Of a stretch of DNA of 53,556 nt, positions 16,518 through 24,014 are shown piece by piece. The notes under the pieces are model-generated. The model searched no databases and had not been told where the DNA came from. It saw nothing but the letters and a program-made list of their open reading frames with translations. The stretch covers positions 1 to 53,556 of the forward strand of contig JBBRAH010000023.1 in NCBI GenBank assembly GCA_038206985.1. The letters run 5' to 3'. The translations under genes and the position numbers were made by a program. This DNA is from CAXMST01 sp038206985 (GTDB taxonomy: Bacteria > Actinomycetota > Thermoleophilia > Solirubrobacterales > 70-9). Position 1 is the first letter of the stretch, and each line of letters begins with the position of its first letter.

Positions 16518-17582
16518 TCAGTCCCAGTTCGAGCTGCAGACCGCCAGTTCGTTGTCGGCGGGCATCTCGCGGCGCAGCTGGGCGAACGCGACGCCGCCGG
16601 CGAGCAACGGCATCCAGAAGAGCACGATCCGGTAGGCGAGGACCGCTCCCGCGGTGAGCGCTGCCGGCACCCCGTACACGATCAGGGTGGCGATCAGACC
16701 GCCGTCGATCCCGCCGATTCCACCGGGGATCGGCAGCAGCCCGCCGAGCTGACCGATCAGATAACCGAGCAGGACGACCATCAGCGGCGGCGCGATGCCG
16801 AGCGCGTGGAAGGTCGCCCAGAGCACCGCGTTGTCGAAGGCCCAGTAGCCGATCGCGCCGGTGATCACCCGCGCGTTGCCGCTGCGCAAGATCACGATCG
16901 ACTCCGTGGTCCCGGTGGTCACAGCCTTCCGGGTAGCTGCCCAAAATCGCCGCGGACGCGAGGCGCACTCCTCCGGCGGTGCCCCGGGTCCCAGCCGGGG
17001 GATCAGCAGGACGCCGGCGATCACCGCTGTCGCCAGCACGGCGGGAAGCAGTGTGAGCAGGGGGGAGAGGTCCGGTCCCAGGCCGGCGAAGGCGAGGTAG
17101 CCGAGGATCGCCACCGCGATGAAGTTGACCGAGCTCTTGATCAGGAAGAAGGCGACCGAGCGGCGGGAGATGCGGTCGGTGTCCATGCCGCCCTCGTGCA
17201 GGACCCAGGCGCCGAGCGCCAGACCCCCGGCGCCGCTGGCGGGCACCAGCGAGCCCATCGCCAGCTCCGAGCCGCCGATCTGCCAGCTGCGCCGCCAGCT
17301 CAGTCCACCGCAGAAGACCGGCGCGAACATCACGATGTAGGAGCCGAAGGAGAGCGCCTCGAAGGCGACGGCGAGGGCGATCCAGCCGGGCGCCGCGCCG
17401 CCGAGTAGGTCGCGGACCTCACCCAGCCCCGGCGCCAGCAGCGCGATCGCGATCAGCACGCCGAGTGCGAGCACCGTCTGCAGCCCGCGCTTGCGCAGCG
17501 CGCCGAACTGGAACTGCTCGGGAAGACCGCCGGAGCCTTCGCCGTGTTCGGGGGCGGGGCTGATCGGTGCGGCTGCTGACAT
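16518..17582 (-). CDS. flippase-like membrane protein (lysylphosphatidylglycerol synthase TM family)
   Basis: 354 residues with about eight hydrophobic segments: LALGVLIAIALLAPGLG, WIALAVAFEALSFGSYIVM, VNFIAVAILGYLAFAGLG and VLATAVIAGVLLIPRLG. The GGLLPIPGGIGGIDGG turn is characteristic of the YbhN/AglD family (LPG_synthase_TM). Relatives move or modify lipids and often work with polyprenol-linked glycan pathways; here rml and a polyprenol-phosphate sugar transferase are elsewhere in the window. It is convergent with lhr, 13 bp apart. ATG 17582 was chosen; a GTG at 17600 in the same frame is an alternative. The cytoplasmic N-tail is Pro/Gly rich. Confidence 0.8.
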   Translation of the reverse strand: MSAAAPISPAPEHGEGSGGLPEQFQFGALRKRGLQTVLALGVLIAIALLAPGLGEVRDLLGGAAPGWIALAVAFEALSFGSYIVMFAPVFCGGLSWRRSWQIGGSELAMGSLVPASGAGGLALGAWVLHEGGMDTDRISRRSVAFFLIKSSVNFIAVAILGYLAFAGLGPDLSPLLTLLPAVLATAVIAGVLLIPRLGPGAPPEECASRPRRFWAATRKAVTTGTTESIVILRSGNARVITGAIGYWAFDNAVLWATFHALGIAPPLMVVLLGYLIGQLGGLLPIPGGIGGIDGGLIATLIVYGVPAALTAGAVLAYRIVLFWMPLLAGGVAFAQLRREMPADNELAVCSSNWD

Positions 17583-17628
17583 CCCTTCAGTCTGCCGCAC
17601 CGATAGGGCGGTTACGTCTGCGGCCGCG

Positions 17629-18438
17629 TCAGCTCCAGCGATCCCAACGGGCGAGCGAGGGCCTGGGGTCCACCAGCCGCCCGCCCTTGCGTAGCTCGAA
17701 GTGAAGGTGGCAGGGGGTGGAAGCCGCGTTGCCCGTGCGCCCGATCCGGCCCAGCATGGTCCCCGTCCGCACGCGAGAGCCGTCGCCGACCTCGGGCCGC
17801 GCGATCAAGTGCGCGTAGAAGTACTGTTCGTTGCTCGCCCGAGCATTGATGCGCACGAACCAGCCGTAGAGGGAAGGGTCGTAGCCGACGTCCACGACCC
17901 GGCCACCGCGGGCGGCAATCAGCGGCGTCCCGCAGTCCCCGTTGACATCGAAGCCCGCGTGCGTTCGGCCACCATTGCGCGGCGCTCCGAACTCGCCGAT
18001 CGCGCCGCGGTTGGCATGCGGTCCGTCGATCGGGAACACGTGGCCGTGCAGCCGCAGACGCCCGGCGAAGCGATCCCGCCGCCCCAACGGCCCCACTCGG
18101 AACTCGTAGCGTCCGTCCTTGACCGCTTTACCTCGCCGGTTGAGCCCATCCCAGCGGCGCTCGAGCCGCTTCCCCGGTCGTGCATGGCGCTCACGCCAGA
18201 CGCGGACGGTGTTGCCGCTGGCCACGTGCACCACTCGCAGCTTCAGGTCGGTCCGGCGTCTGGCCCCGAAGCCGTAGTAGAGGCGGATCCGCTTGTTGCC
18301 GTCGAAGTAGGGCCGCTTGGGCTTGATCGTGGTCTTGTGGAGTTCGAAGCCGACAGCGGGGCGGGCCTCGGCGGCTCCGCCCATCCCCGCGAGTCCGGCG
18401 CAGAGCGCCAGTGCGAGGAGTGTCACGAGCATCGGCAC
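17629..18438 (-). CDS. secreted M23-family peptidoglycan endopeptidase
   Basis: 269 residues with a signal peptide (hydrophobic LVTLLALALCAGLAGMGG, cleavage probably after AEA near residue 25). A beta-rich domain of about 100 residues precedes the peptidase. The LytM/M23 zinc site is complete: THAGFDVNGD (His and Asp), YFYAHL and HLHFEL (His-x-His), at about 160-260. Members cut peptide cross-links in the cell wall. The GTG at 18438 is supported by TAGGCT (18445-18450 on the minus strand) ending 6 nt upstream. It is divergent from the glycosylase gene at 18468, with overlapping -10 boxes. Confidence 0.88.
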   Translation of the reverse strand: MPMLVTLLALALCAGLAGMGGAAEARPAVGFELHKTTIKPKRPYFDGNKRIRLYYGFGARRRTDLKLRVVHVASGNTVRVWRERHARPGKRLERRWDGLNRRGKAVKDGRYEFRVGPLGRRDRFAGRLRLHGHVFPIDGPHANRGAIGEFGAPRNGGRTHAGFDVNGDCGTPLIAARGGRVVDVGYDPSLYGWFVRINARASNEQYFYAHLIARPEVGDGSRVRTGTMLGRIGRTGNAASTPCHLHFELRKGGRLVDPRPSLARWDRWS

Positions 18439-18467
18439 GCCTGGAGCCTAACCTTGGGCGGAGTCGC
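18439..18467. promoter_or_regulatory. overlapping divergent promoters, M23 peptidase / Nei-type glycosylase
   Basis: The 29-bp gap holds a minus-strand -10, TAGGCT (complement of 18445-18450), ending 6 nt before the GTG at 18438. It also holds a plus-strand -10, TAACCT (18449-18454), 13 nt before the ATG at 18468. The two hexamers share bases 18449-18450, so the polymerases cannot both be bound. The minus-strand transcript should be leaderless. Confidence 0.6.
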
Positions 18468-19232
18468 ATGCCCGAGGGAGACACGATCCACCGCGCCGCC
18501 CGGCGCCTGCAGGTGGCCCTCGCGGGCAGACAGCTCGATCAGGTCGAGGCGCCCAACCCGCGCTCTCCGATGCATCGGCGCTCCTCCGAGCTCGAGGGCG
18601 CGATCGTCGAGCACGCCGAAGCTCGCGGCAAGCATCTGCTGCTGCACTTCGACAACGAGCTCACCCTGCACAGCCAGCTCGGCATCAACGGCCGCTGGCG
18701 AATCAGCTCCGACGGGCGCCTGCCCTACGGCAAGCCCTGGCTCCTGCTCGCCTCCGGGCGTTCGATCGCCTCGGTGAGCGGCGGCAAGATCCTGCGCCTG
18801 GTCCGCACTTCCCGTGCACGCAACGATCCCGTGCTCCTGCAGCTCGGTCCCGACCCGCTCGCAGCCGGCTTCGACGAGGCCGCCGCCGTGCAGCGGCTGA
18901 AGGGGTGGGAACCGGGAGAGCCGGTCGGCGCTGCCCTACTCGACCAGAGCCTGCTCGCCGGGATCGGCAACGTGATCAGGATCGAGGCGCTCTGGCTGGC
19001 GCAGATCAGTCCGTGGCGCAAGGTGGGGGCGCTCTCCGACGAGGAGGCGGCCGCCCTCGTCCGTAACTCCCGCTGGGTTATGGAGACCTCGCGGCGCAAG
19101 GGGTCCCGGCCCACGCAGATCTACGGAAACCATGCCCGGCAACCCTGCCGCCGCTGCGGCGGGAGGATCCTCACCCACGGACAGGGCGACGACAACCGCG
19201 TCACCTACTGGTGCGAGGGCTGCCAGCTATGA
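18468..19232 (+). CDS. Fpg/Nei-family DNA glycosylase/AP lyase, Nei2-like
   Basis: 254 residues. The N-terminus MPEGDTIHRAAR gives the catalytic Pro2 and Glu3 of the family and the PEGDT form typical of endonuclease VIII (Nei) rather than Fpg. The beta-clamp Lys is in ARGKHLLLHF (about residue 50). H2TH helices follow (LLDQSLLAGIGNVIRIEALW), and the C-terminal zinc finger is complete (CRRCGG, YWCEGC). These enzymes excise oxidised bases, pyrimidines for Nei. The gene converges with the HD-GYP gene: the last 6 bp overlap. Confidence 0.9.
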   Translation: MPEGDTIHRAARRLQVALAGRQLDQVEAPNPRSPMHRRSSELEGAIVEHAEARGKHLLLHFDNELTLHSQLGINGRWRISSDGRLPYGKPWLLLASGRSIASVSGGKILRLVRTSRARNDPVLLQLGPDPLAAGFDEAAAVQRLKGWEPGEPVGAALLDQSLLAGIGNVIRIEALWLAQISPWRKVGALSDEEAAALVRNSRWVMETSRRKGSRPTQIYGNHARQPCRRCGGRILTHGQGDDNRVTYWCEGCQL

Positions 19233-20405
19233 GCGGCCGAAACCACCGCCCATTTCCGGGTCCTCCTCGAGCAGAGCGAGAAACGTGTTGACGATCTCAG
19301 GGTCGAACTGGGTACCGCTGTGGCGGGCCAGCTCTTCGCGGGCCACCTCGACCGTGAGTGCCTTGCGATACGGACGGTCGCTGGTCATCGCGTGGAAGCT
19401 GTCGACGACGAGGATGATGCGCGCCCCCAGGGGGATGTCGGTCCCGCCGAGTCCGTCCGGGTAGCCGCCTCCGTCGAAGCGTTCGTGATCGTGCCGCACC
19501 ATCGTCTTGACGGCGTCCGAGAGGAAGGGAATGGGCTCGACGATCCGCGCTCCGATCTCGGGGTGGGTCATCATCACCTCGCGCTCCGCGTCGTCGAGCG
19601 GGCCCGGCTTCTGCAGGATCGCGTCGGGAATTGCGATCTTGCCGATGTCGTGAAAAATCGCCGCGTAGCGTAGGTCCTCCAGGTCCTGCTCGCCCAGGCC
19701 GAGGCGCGTGCCGACGAGCACGGCGAGGTTGGCGACCTCGGTGGCATGGTCGGCCGTGTAGTCGTCCTTGGCCTCCAGCGCGTTGGCGAGTGCTTCCGCC
19801 GTACCGATGAACGCCTGCTTGAGTTGCTCGACGAGCTGATCGCGCTCGGCGTGTGCCCAGAGGCGCTCGAGCGCCCTGCCCGTGTGCACAGCGACCGACT
19901 CCAACAGAGCTGTCTCGGGCTCGTCGAACTCCTGCTCGTACATCCGCGCGACACCGATGACGATATGGCGTCCGTCATTGGAGCGGTAGCTCGCCAGCAG
20001 GCACGTCCGCGCCCCGATGCCGAGCAGATCGCTGCCCCGCTCGGTGATCGCGCGAGAGGAGGCGACGGCATGGGCGACCTCCGAGGTCCGGAGGATCGGG
20101 TCGCTCCCGTTCGAGGGGACTCCGACCAGGCTGATCGGTCGCCACACACCGGCTGCGTCGGTCTCGGCGAGGAGGCCTACCTCAGCGTCGTAGGCCCCGC
20201 AGAGCTCCTCGGCCAGCGCCTTGCCCAGGCTGGGCTCATCCTTTGCCGAGGCGAGGATCGAAACGATCTCCGCGCGCCGCAGCGCCTCGGCAAACCGCCG
20301 GCGCATGATGCGCAGCTCGGCCTCCTCCGAAGAGGGACCTTCCATGGACGCCGGATCGAGCGGCGGTCCCGGATTCTCAGGCAAAGGCTGCGACCACGAC
20401 CGCAT
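19227..20405 (-). CDS. GAF-HD-GYP phosphodiesterase, probable c-di-GMP hydrolase
   Basis: 392 residues. A short coiled N-terminus (about 25-45) leads to a GAF-like sensor domain (about 45-190; LAEELCGAYDAEVGLLAE, TALLESVAVHTGRAL). An HD-GYP domain follows (about 210-380) with DHATEVANLAV, the HD pair in FHDIGKIAIPDAIL, HPEIGARIV, RHDHERFDGGGYPDGLGG (the GYP motif) and DSFHAMTSDRPYR. All metal-binding His/Asp positions of active HD-GYP enzymes appear present. The ATG at 20405 has a ribosome site (AGGGAG) and overlaps the end of the FIST gene by 29 bp, so the FIST sensor and this enzyme are very likely co-translated partners. Confidence 0.88.
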   Translation of the reverse strand: MRSWSQPLPENPGPPLDPASMEGPSSEEAELRIMRRRFAEALRRAEIVSILASAKDEPSLGKALAEELCGAYDAEVGLLAETDAAGVWRPISLVGVPSNGSDPILRTSEVAHAVASSRAITERGSDLLGIGARTCLLASYRSNDGRHIVIGVARMYEQEFDEPETALLESVAVHTGRALERLWAHAERDQLVEQLKQAFIGTAEALANALEAKDDYTADHATEVANLAVLVGTRLGLGEQDLEDLRYAAIFHDIGKIAIPDAILQKPGPLDDAEREVMMTHPEIGARIVEPIPFLSDAVKTMVRHDHERFDGGGYPDGLGGTDIPLGARIILVVDSFHAMTSDRPYRKALTVEVAREELARHSGTQFDPEIVNTFLALLEEDPEMGGGFGRS

Positions 20406-21543
20406 GGTTGCGGTCTCCCTTTGCGCTCCTCAGCCGGAAGATCTCACCGTGGGAGAACAGGCCTGCGAACGGTGGCGGCTCGGGACCCAGCTCGCTGGTC
20501 AGTCCCGCAACTTCGTGGCTGAGCGAGTCGGCAACGGCGCGCTTGCGGCCGGCACAGTCAAAGATGAGCGCGGCGCGCGGGGAGTGCCCGGCGACCCGCT
20601 CACGGGCCATGCGCACTGCACGCCCGGAGGCGGCAACGATGTCCTCGGGCGTCTGGTGGGTGAACTCGACCGCGGCGTTGACCGGGATGTGGGTCGCGCA
20701 TTCGAGGCTGCCGTGCGGACCGCGCCCGAGCACGTGGCGCAGGCGGGAGTCCCCGCTCAGCTCGGGCTGGGCCAGGGGATGGGTGGCCGCGAGCGCTTCG
20801 AACTCCTCCTTACCGAGACCCATCGCTCCGTAGCCGAGCCGTTCCACGAAGACGTCGGCCGCGGGGCGGCCGTCGAGCTCCAGCAACAGGCGGCCGTCAC
20901 TCCGGGTAGCGATCGCCGGAGCACCCTGGCTCCGGCAGCCGTGGGCGATACCCAGGCCGGCGGGGACCTCGCTGCCTATCGCCACCGCGACCACCGAATC
21001 GCGATAGGCCATCCGGCCGGCGAACTGGGCGGGCTCCTTGCCGCCGGCGCCGCCGCCGATCAGGGGAATGGAAGGGCCGGCCGCGGCGTAGGCGCCGCTG
21101 ACGGCCTCGGCCTGGTCGCCCGAGCGCGTGTCGAGGAATAGAACCACCGTCGCCGCGGCGGGATGTTGCGCGCTGATGCCGGAGAGCGCTTCGGCCGTCG
21201 CATGGCGCGCGGCAACGGTGAGATCCCGGCCGGCCCCGCGTGAAACTCCCAATCCGACCTTGGTGGCCGCGGCGAAGGCGAGCACCGAACAACCCGTGTC
21301 GGTCGACCCCGAGGCGCCGATTGCCCCGCTGCCGGTCATCCCGGCCACGGCGGCGCCGGACGCTGCGTTTGCCAGCTCCGCGGCGGTGCGATCAGCGTCC
21401 AGTCCGGAGGGAAATGCGATCAACAGCGAGGCGCGCCCGCCGACTCCCCGCACAGCCTGTTCCGCTGCTTCGCCCGCAGCCGCCTGGCCGGAGGCTGCTC
21501 CCGATGCTGCGAGAACCTCCGGGATGATGGTTGATTCGCTCAC
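20377..21543 (-). CDS. FIST-domain ligand-sensing protein
   Basis: 388 residues covering the FIST N and FIST C domains, proposed small-ligand (amino-acid) sensors usually attached to signal-transduction modules. Visible features: the repeated Gly/Ala-rich strands (VAGMTGSGAIG, IPLIGGGAGGKE) and the C-terminal AALIFDCAGRKRAV and FAGLFSHGEIF. The GTG at 21543 is preceded by a ribosome site (GAGAGGGAGA) and a -10-like TATCCT further up. An open frame continues upstream to 22407 but only antisense to the Crp-like gene and was excluded. It overlaps the HD-GYP gene, so it may feed a signal to it. Confidence 0.83.
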   Translation of the reverse strand: MSESTIIPEVLAASGAASGQAAAGEAAEQAVRGVGGRASLLIAFPSGLDADRTAAELANAASGAAVAGMTGSGAIGASGSTDTGCSVLAFAAATKVGLGVSRGAGRDLTVAARHATAEALSGISAQHPAAATVVLFLDTRSGDQAEAVSGAYAAAGPSIPLIGGGAGGKEPAQFAGRMAYRDSVVAVAIGSEVPAGLGIAHGCRSQGAPAIATRSDGRLLLELDGRPAADVFVERLGYGAMGLGKEEFEALAATHPLAQPELSGDSRLRHVLGRGPHGSLECATHIPVNAAVEFTHQTPEDIVAASGRAVRMARERVAGHSPRAALIFDCAGRKRAVADSLSHEVAGLTSELGPEPPPFAGLFSHGEIFRLRSAKGDRNHAVVVAAFA

Positions 21544-21663
21544 ACCCGTCTCCCTCTCCGCGTTCAGGATAGTCCTCGGCAGCAGTTGAGGAGTCCTTGA
21601 TGACCACCTCGGAGGGCATCGTGCGCCCAGTCGGTCCGCCGAGCGGGGATAATGACAAGCCGT

Positions 21664-22359
21664 ATGAAGGAACAGACACCGAGCGCGGTGGAGTTGCTGG
21701 CGCGGGTACCGCTTCTGCAAGGGCTCTCGCAGGGGGAGCTCGAGCGGATCGCCCCCCTCGCGGTGCCGCGCTCCTTTCCCAAGGGCGCGCGGGTCTTTCA
21801 CGAGGGAGACGAGAGCGACGCCTGCTACATCGTGCGCAGCGGCGACGTCCGCGTCACCCGTGAGCACTCCGACGGCCGTGCGATCGCTCTGGCCACGCTC
21901 GGGCCGGGCGAGATCGTCGGCGAGCTCGCGATGCTCGACGGCGAGGTGCGCTCCGCCAGCGTGGAGGCGCTCACCGATATCGAGCTGCTCGCCGTTGCAG
22001 CGCGCGACATGCGCGGGCTGCTCGCGCGGAACCCCGAGATCACCGCAAAGCTCGTGATGGCACTCACGCGCCGCGTCCGCGACACCAACGAGCGCGTCGC
22101 CCGCCAGTCCTTTCAGACCGTCCCCAGCCGGGTCGCCGGCGTCCTCTCCCAGTTGGTTGCCGAGGAGGGCAGCGACGGGTCCGGGCGGGAGGGCATCACG
22201 ATCCGCATGAACCAGTCCGATCTCGCCCAGCTCGCCGGAACCTCGCGCGAGAGTGTCAGTCGCTTCCTCGCCGTGCTCGAGCGGGCCGGCGTGGTCCGCG
22301 TCGGCCGCGGCCGCGTCACCGTGGTGGAGGCCTCGCGGCTGCGGGCCTACATCTTCTGA
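21664..22359 (+). CDS. Crp/Fnr-family transcriptional regulator
   Basis: 231 residues. The cyclic-nucleotide-binding beta roll (about 10-125) keeps the phosphate-binding cassette GEIVGELAMLDGEVRSASVEAL, including Gly-Glu and Arg-Ser. The connecting helix (about 125-150) and the winged helix (about 160-225; MNQSDLAQLAGTSRESVSRFLAVLE) follow. No Fnr-type Cys cluster is present, so cAMP or a related nucleotide is the likelier effector. GATAAT (21649-21654) lies 10 nt before the ATG at 21664; an ATG at 21652 lies within that -10 and is unlikely. It is divergent from FIST and 7 bp upstream of the methyltransferase. Confidence 0.88.
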   Translation: MKEQTPSAVELLARVPLLQGLSQGELERIAPLAVPRSFPKGARVFHEGDESDACYIVRSGDVRVTREHSDGRAIALATLGPGEIVGELAMLDGEVRSASVEALTDIELLAVAARDMRGLLARNPEITAKLVMALTRRVRDTNERVARQSFQTVPSRVAGVLSQLVAEEGSDGSGREGITIRMNQSDLAQLAGTSRESVSRFLAVLERAGVVRVGRGRVTVVEASRLRAYIF

Positions 22360-22366
22360 GGCTCCG

Positions 22367-23038
22367 ATGCCGGAGGCATTTCGCCGGGAGAGGGAGCGGA
22401 TGGTCACGGAGCAGCTCGCCGCCCGCGGGATCGCCGATGAGCGGGTGCTGGCGGCGATGCGCGCCGTACCGCGCGAGGCGTTCGTGGAGCCGGCCGATCA
22501 GCAACGTGCCTATGCCGACGCGGCGCTCGGCATCGGCGGAGGACAGACAATCTCCCAGCCATGGATCGTGGCGACGATTGCCGCGGCCCTGGATCCACCG
22601 GCGGACGGCCGTCTGTTGGAGATCGGAACCGGCAGCGGCTATACGGCTGCGATCTTTTCGCTGCTGGCCGGCGAGGTGCTGTCGGTCGAGCGTCTGCCCG
22701 AACTGGCGCTACAGGCCGCCGAGCGGTTGCGGCGGGTCGGCATCGAGGGCGTCGAGGTGCTCACAGCGGACGGGAGCCGCGGCGTCGCCGGCCGCGCTCC
22801 GTTTGACTCGATCGCGGTGCATGCGGCGATGCCCGACCTGCCCCGGGCGCTACTCGCGCAACTGGCCCCCGGCGGTCGCCTGGTCGCGCCGATCAGCGGG
22901 CCTGGGGAGGGCGAGATCCTGACCCTGTTCGAGCGCGGGCGCGAGGACCCCGACCGTATGGAGCGGGAGGTGCTGGGCCCGTGCCGATTCGTACCCCTGC
23001 TGGGCCGGGAGGGGTATCCGGAGCAGACCGGCGAATAG
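22367..23038 (+). CDS. pcm: protein-L-isoaspartate O-methyltransferase-like protein
   Basis: 223 residues. Repairs isoaspartyl residues with S-adenosylmethionine. Family features: the N-terminal RMVTEQLAARGIADERVLAAM and VPREAFVEP, GGGQTISQPWIVATI, the SAM motif I LLEIGTGSGYTAAI (about 85-98), LSVERLPELA and LAPGGRLVAPI. The C-terminus FVPLLGREGY fits the family. It lies 7 bp behind the Crp-like gene, so co-transcription is likely. The protein substrate is not determinable. Confidence 0.85.
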   Translation: MPEAFRRERERMVTEQLAARGIADERVLAAMRAVPREAFVEPADQQRAYADAALGIGGGQTISQPWIVATIAAALDPPADGRLLEIGTGSGYTAAIFSLLAGEVLSVERLPELALQAAERLRRVGIEGVEVLTADGSRGVAGRAPFDSIAVHAAMPDLPRALLAQLAPGGRLVAPISGPGEGEILTLFERGREDPDRMEREVLGPCRFVPLLGREGYPEQTGE

Positions 23039-23098
23039 TGCCCCGGACGCCGCGCAAGATGGCCTTTGCACCCGTGAACAACTAGGCTGCACCGACCG

Positions 23099-23506
23099 AT
23101 GGGAAGCGCCCTCTACGTTCTCAACTTCTACTCACCGATCTTCGTCGACCAGCTCAAGCGTGGGCGCAAGTCGGCGACCATCCGCCTTGGCGACAAGACC
23201 CGCAAATACGACCGCGGCCAGGTCGTCTGGGTGACGGTGGGTAACCGGCACGGTCCCCGGGAGAAGATCTTCGCGGCCGTCATCGACGACGTCGACGTCA
23301 AGCGGGTCCAGGACCTGAGCCCCCGGGATATCGAGCACGACAATCCCGAGTTCCGCCGGGTCGAGGAGTCGATCAGCTTCCTCGAAAAGATCTATGGCCG
23401 CAAGATCGCCCCCGACGACCTGGTCACCGTGATCCGCTTCTCCCAGATCGTCGAGCGGGCCACGCCCGGTTCGTTCGGCAGCAGCGCCGGCCCCTCGCAG
23501 AACTGA
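23099..23506 (+). CDS. ASCH-domain (PUA-like) protein
   Basis: 135 residues. The N-terminal half reads LNFYSPIFVDQLKRGRKSAT followed by IRLGD and QVVWVTVGNRHG. This is the ASCH signature: a Lys/Arg-rich turn and a beta-barrel that binds RNA or modified nucleotides. The C-terminus is a polar tail. TAGGCT (23083-23088) lies 10 nt before the ATG. No partner is evident from context: it sits between the methyltransferase and an SRPBCC protein on the same strand. An RNA-binding or regulatory role is inferred. Confidence 0.72.
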   Translation: MGSALYVLNFYSPIFVDQLKRGRKSATIRLGDKTRKYDRGQVVWVTVGNRHGPREKIFAAVIDDVDVKRVQDLSPRDIEHDNPEFRRVEESISFLEKIYGRKIAPDDLVTVIRFSQIVERATPGSFGSSAGPSQN

Positions 23507-23528
23507 GTCCCGCCCTCCCGGGCAGCCA

Positions 23529-24014
23529 GTGAGCCCACGCGAGTATCGCTTCTTCACCACCTGGCTGCTCGCCTCGCCGCGGGAGCCGATCTTCGAGTTG
23601 CTCTGGGAGTCGGAGTGCTGGCCGGAGTGGTGGCCCGGCGTCGTCGCGGCCGCCGAGCTCGACTCCGGCGACCCGGCTTCGGGCTTGGGACGGCGCGGCC
23701 ACTACGAGTGGCGCAGCCTGATTCCGTATCCGGTGGGCTTCGAGGTGGTCGCCACGCGGGTCGAGAGGCCGTTCCTGCTCGAAGGCCGGGCGAGCGGCGG
23801 CATGGAGGGCGTCGGTCGCTGGCGCCTGTTCGCGGAGAACGAGGCGCTCACCGCGGTGACTTACGAGTGGAACGTCCGTCCGACCGCGCGCTGGATGCAG
23901 CTGCTCGCGCCGCTCGCAGCCCCGGTCTTCCGCTGGAATCACGACTACGTGATGCGCGCCGGGGGCGAGGGTCTTGCGCGGCGGCTCGGAGTCGAGCTAC
24001 TGGCCTCGGCCTAG
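23529..24014 (+). CDS. SRPBCC (START-like/polyketide-cyclase) fold protein
   Basis: 161 residues matching one SRPBCC helix-grip domain: FTTWLLASPREPIFELLWES at the start, WPEWWPGVVAAAEL, GRRGHYEWRSLIPYPVGFEV and VTYEWNVRPTARWMQLLAPL. These domains bind hydrophobic ligands in a deep pocket; no catalytic residues can be assigned. It starts at GTG 23529, 22 bp after the ASCH gene, and overlaps the DUF2254 gene by 4 bp tail to tail. Confidence 0.72.
   Translation: MSPREYRFFTTWLLASPREPIFELLWESECWPEWWPGVVAAAELDSGDPASGLGRRGHYEWRSLIPYPVGFEVVATRVERPFLLEGRASGGMEGVGRWRLFAENEALTAVTYEWNVRPTARWMQLLAPLAAPVFRWNHDYVMRAGGEGLARRLGVELLASA

Noticed and set aside
21544..22407. Upstream extension of FIST to 676 residues
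   Set aside because: The extra part is only antisense to the Crp-like gene; a GTG with a good ribosome site at 21543 fits the family N-terminus.
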